The position numbers were made by a program, and so were the translations under genes. The notes beneath the pieces are model-generated. The model was not told the DNA's origin. It worked only from the letters and a program-made list of their open reading frames with translations, and did no database searches. A DNA stretch of 14,244 bases from assembly GCA_021824055.1 (NCBI GenBank), contig JAKALV010000058.1, positions 1-14,244 of the forward strand, read 5' to 3'. Shown one piece after another: positions 8,740-14,244 of this stretch (position 1 is the stretch's first letter; each line of letters opens with the position of its first letter). This DNA is from Acidobacteriota bacterium. GTDB taxonomy: Bacteria > Acidobacteriota > Vicinamibacteria > Vicinamibacterales > SCN-69-37.

Positions 8740-9723
8740 ATGTCCATCCTGTCTTCGGATCAGTTGCACGATCCGATCCTGCCGCACCTGCAGCCGTGTC
8801 CCGTGACCCTCAGGTCCGGGGATCGCGTCGACGCCGCGCTCGATGCCATTCGCCGCGCGCGGGCCGGTGACATTCCGCACTTCTATGTCGTCGATGATCA
8901 CGGGCGCTTGACGGGTGTCGTGCCCGCGCACGTCCTGCTCGAAAGCGGCGTGGACGAGAGGATCGCCGCCGTCATGACGCGTGACGCCGTGGCGATTCCG
9001 GATTGGGCCACCGTCCTGGTCGCCGCCGAGTTCTTTGCCTCGCAACCGTTTCGCGTCTTTCCGGTCGTGGGCCGCCGCGGCGAACTGCTCGGCCAGGTCG
9101 ACACGCGCGTGTTCACCCCCGATCTGGTCGCGCTGGCGGGCCGCTCCTTCGACGACATCTTCCAGCTGCTCGGTATTCACGCATCGAGCAGCCGGACCGC
9201 ATGGACGAGCTTTCTTGATCGGTTCCCGTGGCTGATGACGAACGTCGCCGGCGGCCTGTTGTCGGCCGTCATCGCGTCGCGCTACACGGCGTTGCTCAAC
9301 GCCGTCGTGGTGCTCGCCCTGTTCATTCCCATCGTGCTGGCCCTGGCCGAAAGCGTGAGCATGCAGGCGCTGACGCTGACCATTCAGCGTCTGCACGGCG
9401 GCCCGCCCGTCCGCGGATTCCTTCGGCGCATGGTGGCGCAGGAACTGGGCGCGGCGGCGCTGCTCGGCGCCGGGTGCGGTGTGGTGGTCGGCGGCATCGC
9501 CGCGGCCTGGCAAGGGGATGTGCGGCTCGGGTGTGTGGTCGGCGTGGCGATCGGCGCGTCAATTACCACGGCCGGCTTGTTCGGCTTGCTGCTGCCCACC
9601 GCGCTGCACGCGATGCGCCGCGATCCCCGGATTGCCGCGGGCCCGATCGTGCTGGCCGCCGCCGACCTCGCGACGCTGCTGTTCTACTTCAATCTCGCAG
9701 GCTGGTGGCTGGGCGGCCGCTGA
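8740..9723 (+). CDS. MgtE-like magnesium transporter lacking the N-terminal domain
   Basis: This 327-aa protein has two CBS domains at about 18-72 and 74-130 (IPHFYVVDDHGRLTGVVP; FRVFPVVGRRGELLGQV). An amphipathic connector (FDDIFQLLG) and an MgtE-type membrane domain of about five helices follow (about 160-327). The helix after RFPWLMTNVAGGLLSAV fits the pore-lining helix. An aspartate at about 309 (AAADLATLLFYFNLAGWW) matches the position of the Mg2+-binding pore aspartate in MgtE. Typical MgtE is about 450 aa with an N-terminal superhelical Mg2+-sensing domain, which is absent here. The usual GGNAGTQ-type segment is AESVSMQA instead. It lies 23 bp after thiC with no SD site. A divalent-cation channel is likely; selectivity is unproven. 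Confidence 0.82.
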   Translation: MSILSSDQLHDPILPHLQPCPVTLRSGDRVDAALDAIRRARAGDIPHFYVVDDHGRLTGVVPAHVLLESGVDERIAAVMTRDAVAIPDWATVLVAAEFFASQPFRVFPVVGRRGELLGQVDTRVFTPDLVALAGRSFDDIFQLLGIHASSSRTAWTSFLDRFPWLMTNVAGGLLSAVIASRYTALLNAVVVLALFIPIVLALAESVSMQALTLTIQRLHGGPPVRGFLRRMVAQELGAAALLGAGCGVVVGGIAAAWQGDVRLGCVVGVAIGASITTAGLFGLLLPTALHAMRRDPRIAAGPIVLAAADLATLLFYFNLAGWWLGGR

Positions 9724-9752
9724 CGTCCGGCGGCGACGGCCGATGATCCGGT

Positions 9753-10280
9753 CTACCGAATTGCGGCGACCGCCGGCACGATCTGAATGATGGTCTTGAA
9801 CCGCTTCGCGGTGGTGCCGTCCACGAAGAGGTATCCCTCGGATCCGCCCCACGAGTAATCCTTCACCACCACGCTCGGCGGAAACGCCATCGTCTGGTCC
9901 TGGAACTTCGCGAGTTCCCACTGGTGCATCGCCGGCGCCTCAAAGATCGTGCGGCCGCCGTTCTTCATGATGTTCTTGTAGTAGCCGACGATTTCCGAGT
10001 ACGCGGCGTTGGTGCCGAAAATATAGTACCGCTGGCCGCGTCCCGCATCGAACGACTCCAGAAATTCCGCCGTCGGATAGAGCGGCGCGCCGAGCGTGGC
10101 CTCGGTCGGCACGCCCGCGGGCGCGGGCGCGGCGGCCTGTGGGACCGCCGGTGGCGTCTGCGGCGCGGTTGGCGCGGCGGGCGGCTGGCCCGGCTGCGGA
10201 AACGGTTTGGGCACGGGAGGCGTCTGTACCAATGACGCCACACCAAGCGCAACGATGGCGGGCCAATGGATGAGTGCCAT
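9753..10280 (-). CDS. Exported Pro/Ala-rich protein with conserved-looking C-terminal domain, function unknown
   Basis: The protein has 175 residues. It begins with a short hydrophobic signal-like segment (residues 2-18, IHWPAIVALGVASLVQ). A 40-residue linker of Pro, Ala, Gln and Thr follows, typical of a periplasmic spacer. A compact domain occupies about 58-175 (YPTAEFLESFDAGRGQRYY, FGTNAAYSEIVGYYKNIM, MAFPPSVVVKDYSWGGSEGY). The domain has many aromatics and no cysteines or recognisable catalytic motif. I recall similar proteins as unnamed families in Acidobacteriota, but this is memory only. The ATG at 10280 is preferred over an upstream in-frame one because it gives the signal segment and sits six bases after TATAAT. 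It is divergent from htpX and convergent with the MgtE-like gene (29-bp gap). Confidence 0.78.
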   Translation of the reverse strand: MALIHWPAIVALGVASLVQTPPVPKPFPQPGQPPAAPTAPQTPPAVPQAAAPAPAGVPTEATLGAPLYPTAEFLESFDAGRGQRYYIFGTNAAYSEIVGYYKNIMKNGGRTIFEAPAMHQWELAKFQDQTMAFPPSVVVKDYSWGGSEGYLFVDGTTAKRFKTIIQIVPAVAAIR

Positions 10281-10286
10281 GGCCCA

Positions 10287-10292
10287 ATTATA
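10287..10292 (-). promoter_or_regulatory. Consensus -10 box of the exported 175-aa gene, leaderless spacing
   Basis: The minus strand reads a perfect TATAAT, then TGGGCC, then the ATG at 10280. The six-base gap matches rpiB and htpX and predicts transcription starting at the A of ATG. There is no SD site and no TTGACA-like -35. Confidence 0.65.
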
Positions 10293-10298
10293 AGGGCT

Positions 10299-10314
10299 CG
10301 GACCTGACGGTCCG
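10299..10314. promoter_or_regulatory. Inverted repeat between divergent promoters, possible operator
   Basis: CGGACC-TGAC-GGTCCG is a perfect 6-bp inverted repeat with a 4-bp centre. It lies in the 61-bp spacer between the 175-aa gene and htpX, at the -35 position of the minus-strand promoter and upstream of the htpX -10 box. It has no T-run, so it is not a terminator. Confidence 0.4.
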
Positions 10315-10329
10315 CGACTCTGGAAATGG

Positions 10330-10335
10330 AATAAT
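10330..10335 (+). promoter_or_regulatory. htpX: Predicted -10 box of htpX, leaderless spacing
   Basis: AATAAT is followed by GCAGGT and then the ATG at 10342, again a six-base gap. AGG at 10338-10340 is too close to the ATG to act as a normal SD site. Confidence 0.5.
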
Positions 10336-10341
10336 GCAGGT

Positions 10342-11181
10342 ATGTCAAGCGGACTGAAGACGGCGCTACTCCTCGGAATCATGAGCGGCCTGCTGTTGGC
10401 CATCGGCGGCGGGCTGGGCGGCCAGGCCGGTCTCACGATCGCGTTCGTGATGGCCCTCGGCATGAACGGGTTCAGCTATTGGTTCTCCGACAAGATGGTG
10501 CTGCGGATGTACAAGGCCCAGCCCGTCGGTGAAGATCATCCCCTCTATCGCATCGTGGCCCGGCTCGCGCAGCGCGCGGATCTGCCGATGCCCAAGGTGT
10601 ACGTCATTCCCGACCAGTCACCGAACGCGTTCGCGACCGGCCGCGACCCGCAGCACGCGGCCGTGGCGGCTACCGAAGGCATCCTGCGCCTGTTGCCCGA
10701 GGCCGAACTCGAAGGGGTCATCGCGCACGAGCTGACCCACGTCAAGCACCGCGACATCCTGATCAGCAGCGTCGCCGCGACGCTGGCCGCGACCATCATG
10801 TTCACGGCGCGGATGGCGCAGTTTGCGGCGATCTTCGGCGGCGGGGGCGACAGCCGCGACCGGCGCGGGTCCAACCCGATCGCGCTGCTGGCCACGATCA
10901 TCCTGGCGCCGATCGCCGCGATGCTGATTCAGATGGCCATCTCGCGGCAGCGTGAATTTGCCGCCGACCGCGGCGGCGCCGACCTCGCGGGCACGCCCAC
11001 CGGATTGGCGAACGCCTTGCGGCACATTGAGGCGGCGGCCAAGCAGATTCCGCTTGCGGCCAGTCCGTCCACCGCGCACATGTTCATCATCCAGCCGTTT
11101 ACCGGCGGGGGACTGATGAGCCTCTTCTCGTCACACCCGTCGACCGAGGCGCGCATCAAAGCGTTGATGGAAGGCCGGTAG
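10342..11181 (+). CDS. htpX: Membrane zinc metalloprotease HtpX (M48B)
   Basis: This 279-aa inner-membrane protease degrades misfolded or damaged membrane proteins, working alongside FtsH in E. coli. It has two N-terminal membrane helices (about 7-25 and 30-48). A cytosolic part follows with VYVIPDQSPNAFATGRDP and the zinc motif HELTH (His129, Glu130, His133); the third ligand is Glu205 in REFAADRGGA. Two further hydrophobic segments (about 140-165 and 180-200) flank a Gly/Asp/Arg-rich loop, and SSHPSTEARI closes the protein. Length and order match the family (280-290 aa). It is convergent with the UbiA-family gene, with 13 bp between stops. Stress regulation is known in enteric bacteria; no sigma-32-like promoter is seen here. 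Confidence 0.96.
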   Translation: MSSGLKTALLLGIMSGLLLAIGGGLGGQAGLTIAFVMALGMNGFSYWFSDKMVLRMYKAQPVGEDHPLYRIVARLAQRADLPMPKVYVIPDQSPNAFATGRDPQHAAVAATEGILRLLPEAELEGVIAHELTHVKHRDILISSVAATLAATIMFTARMAQFAAIFGGGGDSRDRRGSNPIALLATIILAPIAAMLIQMAISRQREFAADRGGADLAGTPTGLANALRHIEAAAKQIPLAASPSTAHMFIIQPFTGGGLMSLFSSHPSTEARIKALMEGR

Positions 11182-11194
11182 TCCCGGCGATCGA

Positions 11195-12100
11195 CTACAG
11201 GATGTAGGCGAGGGCGAAGCCCACCTGCAGCACCATCATCATCCGGTACATGTGCGCCCACGAGACGTGGTTCTCCTCGGTGGCGAGTTCCTCGGGACGC
11301 CGGAGCATCAGGTAGCAGACGTAGACGCCGTACACGGTCATCCCCAGGCCGAGGGCGTGCAGATAGAGGGCATGGCCGGTCAGGATGCCCGTGTAGGCCC
11401 CCACGTTAATAAGGAGGAAGGGCAGGATGAACGACGGCGAAATCATCCACGCCGCGCGCTTGACGCCGTAGAGGAGTGGCAGCGTCCGGCAGCCGCCCAA
11501 CCGGTCGCCCTCCATGTCGGCGAAGTCCTTGGTCGTTGAGGCGCCCAGCAGGAAGAGACCGAACACCGCGCCGATGAACCACGGCTCCACGCCGACCACG
11601 GTCTTGACCGCCGACCACCCCACCACTTTCAGCAGGACGCCGCGCGGAATCGCGATCGTGATGTTGGCCCAGAGGCCGCGCGCCTTCGTGCGCAGCGGCG
11701 GCACCGAGTAGACGTAGGTCGCCACCACCGCGATCAGCACGAGCCAGAAACATTCGTGGCGCCCGCCGGGCGCCACCATCCAGGCGAGCGCGAGCGTCAG
11801 GATGTAGGTGACGATCGTAAATCCCCAGGCTTCGGCGATCGTGAGGCGGCCGCTCGGCAACGGGCGCTTGCCCTTGTTGACGCGATCGATCTCGAGGTCG
11901 TAGATCTGGTTGAGCGCGTTGTTGCCGGCGTTGAACACCGCGGCCATCACCGCCCCGATGAGCGCGGGCGTCAGGACCGCCACGCTCCACACTTCGTGCG
12001 GACGCGCGCCGATGGCCGTCAACGCGCCGGAGAGCACCCCGAGCGCCGGCGGCAACAGCGTGAAGGGCCGGCCCAGTTCCGCATACAGTCGCCACTTCAT
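11195..12100 (-). CDS. UbiA-family prenyltransferase
   Basis: This 301-aa integral membrane enzyme, with 8-9 predicted helices, belongs to the UbiA superfamily, which moves a prenyl group from prenyl diphosphate to an aromatic, glycerol-phosphate or tetrapyrrole acceptor. The first Asp motif is NQIYDLEID (N64-x3-D68-x3-D72) followed by KGKRPLPSG. The second is KDFADMEGD (D195-x3-D199). YSVPPLRTK (131-139) lies between them. These Mg-diphosphate motifs are intact, so activity is expected. Acceptor and chain length cannot be read from sequence; candidates are menaquinone or tocopherol-like aromatics, chlorophyll-type acceptors or prenylglycerol lipids. The ATG at 12100 overlaps the upstream kinase-fusion stop as ATGA, so the two are translationally coupled. 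I therefore reject an extended upstream start. Confidence 0.9.
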   Translation of the reverse strand: MKWRLYAELGRPFTLLPPALGVLSGALTAIGARPHEVWSVAVLTPALIGAVMAAVFNAGNNALNQIYDLEIDRVNKGKRPLPSGRLTIAEAWGFTIVTYILTLALAWMVAPGGRHECFWLVLIAVVATYVYSVPPLRTKARGLWANITIAIPRGVLLKVVGWSAVKTVVGVEPWFIGAVFGLFLLGASTTKDFADMEGDRLGGCRTLPLLYGVKRAAWMISPSFILPFLLINVGAYTGILTGHALYLHALGLGMTVYGVYVCYLMLRRPEELATEENHVSWAHMYRMMMVLQVGFALAYIL

Positions 12101-13434
12101 CTGAACGTCCACCAGAGTAGCGCGAGCGACGCGCCGATCGCACTGTTGAGAAAATTCAACGTGTCGTTGTCGAGCACGCCCGTCGATTCGAACGCCACGG
12201 CCAGCCACCCTTCCGCGAACGACGCCAGCGTGGCGGCGATCACGACCGGCGCGACGGCCGCCGCCGGTATCAAGCCCAGCCCCGCGCCGATTGCCGCCAG
12301 CAGTGCCGCGCCGAACGCACCCGCGACCGTGCCCTCAAGCGACACGGCGCCTGACGTGCCCGCGGGCACCCGGCGCAGGGTGGTCACGAGCCACGTCGTG
12401 CGTCCCCAGGCTTTGCCGACTTCGCTCGCGACCGTATCGCTCGCGGCGGTGGCCAGCGCCGCGACGCCCGCGAGGATCGCCGGACGGGGATCGTGCATGC
12501 CGAGCGCGATCAGCGCCGCCCAGGCCGCCAGGCCGGTGTTGGCGATCGCATTGCCCGGACCCCGGCGCCCGCCGCGACCTTCCGCGATGCCCAGCATCGC
12601 TTTTCGCTGATGGCCGAACCGCGTCGTTGCCGCGGCGGTCGCGAAGGCCGCGAACAGCATCGTCCAACCCTGCGGGCCCGCCCCGAGCCACATGGCGACG
12701 CCGATCGCGAAGCCCGTCAACGCCCCGGAGACGGTCACGGTCCTCGCCCGCCATCCGAGAAATGCGAAGACCACATTCACCGCGATGGCCGGTCCAAGAC
12801 GCGCGACGAGCGCCGGGATCGCCGTCTGCGCGGTGGCGAGGTCGACAAACGTCAGCGACCACAACACAAACGCCGCGGTGAATGGCACCGAGATGTTGTC
12901 ATTGAGGCCGATGGGCAACGTCTCCGCCAGTCCGGCGACGATCGCCGCGGCGATGGGAGCGCCGATCAGGAACCAGCCTGGTGGCGGCGCCGCCAGGCCC
13001 TTGGCCGTCCACCACGCGAGCGCCACGCCCGCCAGCGCGCCGCCCGCAATGCCCGCGCACAAGCCGCCGAACGACTTCGCGCGATTCCAAGGCAGCGGCG
13101 CCGTCCTCACGTGCGCGCCCACCAGCGTCGCGAGCCCGTCGCCCGCGGCCAGCACCGCCCAACTGACGGCGACGATGTCCGGTCGGTGCGGGAAGCACAG
13201 GACCAGCGCGAGGACGGAGAGGGGATAGATCGCGATGCCCGACCGCATGACGCGATCGAGATCGCCCGGCCGAAACACCTGCCGGCCGAAGGCCGGCAAC
13301 ACCAGCACGTTGAAGAGCAGCGCGAGCACGGCGAGCAGAGCCGCCTGCCACCAGGCCGTCCATCGCAGCAGCAGCGCGAAGCCGCCGGCGAGGATGTGCG
13401 TGAGCTGCCGGGAGATTTCGGAGAAGCCCGACAT
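12097..13434 (-). CDS. Fused prenol kinase (phytol/dolichol kinase-like) and DUF92 (VTE6-like) membrane protein
   Basis: This 445-aa polytopic membrane protein is made of two families. Residues 1-about 195 carry the CTP-dependent polyprenol kinase pattern: SRQLTHILAGG (8-18), AAGDGLATLVG (96-106), KSFGG (120-124) and LNDNISVPF (177-185). Residues about 213-445 are a DUF92/COG1836 domain: GALTGFAIG (237-245), TTRFGHQRK (270-278), GRRGPGNAIANTG (289-301), SDTVASEVGKAWG (332-344), PAGTSGAVSLEGT (357-369) and LDNDTLNFLN (421-430). In plants, VTE5 makes phytyl phosphate and VTE6 (DUF92) makes phytyl diphosphate. The fusion therefore plausibly turns a prenyl alcohol into its diphosphate in two steps. 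It is translationally coupled to the UbiA-family gene downstream, a likely consumer of that diphosphate. The start at 13434 is chosen because it directly precedes the kinase motif. Substrate is inference. Confidence 0.88.
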   Translation of the reverse strand: MSGFSEISRQLTHILAGGFALLLRWTAWWQAALLAVLALLFNVLVLPAFGRQVFRPGDLDRVMRSGIAIYPLSVLALVLCFPHRPDIVAVSWAVLAAGDGLATLVGAHVRTAPLPWNRAKSFGGLCAGIAGGALAGVALAWWTAKGLAAPPPGWFLIGAPIAAAIVAGLAETLPIGLNDNISVPFTAAFVLWSLTFVDLATAQTAIPALVARLGPAIAVNVVFAFLGWRARTVTVSGALTGFAIGVAMWLGAGPQGWTMLFAAFATAAATTRFGHQRKAMLGIAEGRGGRRGPGNAIANTGLAAWAALIALGMHDPRPAILAGVAALATAASDTVASEVGKAWGRTTWLVTTLRRVPAGTSGAVSLEGTVAGAFGAALLAAIGAGLGLIPAAAVAPVVIAATLASFAEGWLAVAFESTGVLDNDTLNFLNSAIGASLALLWWTFR

Positions 13435-13481
13435 CAGCTGAGCGCCAGAGCAGTATTCAGTGTGGCGTCGTGTCGTCCACA

Positions 13482-13631
13482 GTTCAAGGTCCACGGTCCA
13501 ACGTCACTCGTCGTCCTCGGGTCCTGTCGGTCCCGGGGTCCTCGGTTCACGTGCCCGTGCCCATCGGACGAAGGACCCGCAGGACCCGCGGACAACACGT
13601 GACCTTGGACGTTGAACCCTGAACCTTGGAC
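13482..13631. repeat. Long imperfect inverted repeat made of GGTCC/GGTTC units
   Basis: The gene-free stretch 13435-13658 holds this 150-bp element. The outer arms 13482-13505 and 13608-13631 match as reverse complements at 20 of 24 positions. A second pair, 13511-13526 and 13580-13595, matches at 14 of 16. Short GGTCC or GGTTC blocks recur every 7-9 bp in the left half (13488, 13495, 13520, 13529, 13537, 13544), and GGACC recurs in the right half (13573, 13582). The tip lies around 13545-13570. No open frame with coding character crosses it, and there is no T-run for a terminator. Confidence 0.85.
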
Positions 13632-13658
13632 GGCGGCTACAGCCATATGAAACGCGCT

Positions 13659-14243
13659 CTAGTGCCCCGGCGCCAATGACCGGCGCCAGAAACCGAGCAG
13701 ATCGGCCAGGGTTTGTTCGAGAGGAATGCGGGGCGTCCAGCCGGTGTCGGCGCGAAGGCGGTCCGCCCGGCCGGCAAGAAACGGCAGATCGCTGGGGCGC
13801 AGTCTTGCAGGATCGGTGACCAGCTCGACGCGCGCACTCGACATGGCGAGCAATCGGTTGAGCAGATCGCCCATGCCGATGGTCTGACTGCGGCAGACGT
13901 TGTAGGCGATGCCGCGCCGGCCGTGACGCATCAGCGCCGCGTATGCGGCGACCACATCGCGCACGTCCGTGACGTCGCGCCGGGCCTCGAGATTTCCGAC
14001 CGCGATCGTGGGCGGCGTCTTGCCCCGTTCAATTTCGACGATCTGCCGCGCGAAGCTCGACGCGGCAAACGTGGGTGCCTGGCCCGGTCCCGTGTGATTG
14101 AACGGCCGCGCCACGACGATGTCGAGGTCGTCGTGGGCCGCGGCATGCAGGGCGAGCTGGTCCTCCGCCAGTTTTGACAACGCGTAAGGACTGACGGGAC
14201 CGAGCGGCGCGTCTTCGCCGACCGGCTGATCCTGCGGCCGGTA
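13659..14243 (-). CDS. NAD(P)-dependent sugar epimerase/reductase, GDP-6-deoxy-D-mannose reductase-like, N-terminus beyond window
   Basis: This is the C-terminal 194 residues of an extended short-chain dehydrogenase; the Rossmann NAD-binding half lies off the window. The visible part starts in the segment before the active site. It has the catalytic YxxxK as YALSK (residues 20-24 here), then RPFNHTGPGQ, SSFARQIVEIE, VGNLEARRDVTDVRDVVAAY and YNVCRSQT. Finally the DLPFLAGRADRLRADTGWTPRIPLEQTLADLL tail, shared by nucleotide-sugar epimerases, is present. The RPFNHTGPGQ and VGNLEARRD combination is most typical of GDP-4-keto-6-deoxy-mannose reductases (Rmd), which make GDP-rhamnose for glycans. 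A related epimerase/dehydratase of the same superfamily is the alternative. The 224-bp gap to the kinase-fusion gene contains the inverted repeat, so they may not be one unit. Confidence 0.88.
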   Translation of the reverse strand, partial: YRPQDQPVGEDAPLGPVSPYALSKLAEDQLALHAAAHDDLDIVVARPFNHTGPGQAPTFAASSFARQIVEIERGKTPPTIAVGNLEARRDVTDVRDVVAAYAALMRHGRRGIAYNVCRSQTIGMGDLLNRLLAMSSARVELVTDPARLRPSDLPFLAGRADRLRADTGWTPRIPLEQTLADLLGFWRRSLAPGH

Positions 14244-14244
14244 G

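Noticed and set aside
12493..13602. A 369-codon plus-strand open frame across the kinase-DUF92 gene and the inverted repeat
   Set aside because: Composition is Arg/Asp/Gln/His-rich antisense sequence, and the minus-strand protein matches two families motif by motif.
13482..13631. Reading the GGTCC/GGTTC array as a CRISPR
   Set aside because: Units are 5-9 bp, degenerate and inverted in the second half; there are no uniform 24-37 bp repeats or spacers and no cas genes.

Overview
The window is GC-rich, densely packed bacterial chromosome carrying ordinary core genes. Gene content and protein style suggest Acidobacteriota, most likely Vicinamibacteria: a GC-rich double-membrane bacterium, exported Pro/Ala-rich proteins and TPR proteins with carboxypeptidase-regulatory-like domains. 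This placement is inference from family resemblance, not a database result. I see no CRISPR array, tRNA, rRNA, insertion sequence or prophage.

Layout. (1) 1-1478, minus: an exported TPR protein followed by a PLP-homeostasis protein (yggS, cut by the window edge). Upstream lies a five-copy octamer repeat. (2) 1605-5256, minus: rpiB, glyA and a DinG/XPD-type helicase in tight series. (3) 5274-9723, plus: rlmI, a small exported predicted beta-barrel protein, thiC (with an apparent one-base frameshift near its start) and a short MgtE-like magnesium transporter. (4) 9753-11181: a divergent pair, an exported protein of unknown function (minus) and the membrane protease htpX (plus). (5) 11195-13434, minus: a two-gene membrane operon. 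A fused CTP-dependent prenol kinase plus DUF92 (VTE6-like) protein overlaps a UbiA-family prenyltransferase by 4 bases (ATGA). (6) 13435-13658: no gene, but a long imperfect inverted repeat built of GGTCC/GGTTC units. (7) 13659-14243, minus: the C-terminal part of a GDP-6-deoxy-mannose reductase-like epimerase.

Two items stand out. First, the fused kinase and its coupled prenyltransferase look like a complete prenyl-alcohol salvage-and-transfer module. The logic parallels plant VTE5 (phytol kinase), VTE6 (phytyl-phosphate kinase) and a UbiA enzyme such as VTE2. Second, four genes (rpiB, rlmI, htpX and the 175-residue exported protein) have a -10-like hexamer followed by exactly six bases and then the start codon. 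This suggests leaderless transcription as a common mode in this organism. rpiB and rlmI share one 17-bp divergent spacer in which the two -10 boxes overlap. By contrast, two exported-protein genes (TPR and the small barrel) carry strong Shine-Dalgarno sites with a 6-nt spacer.
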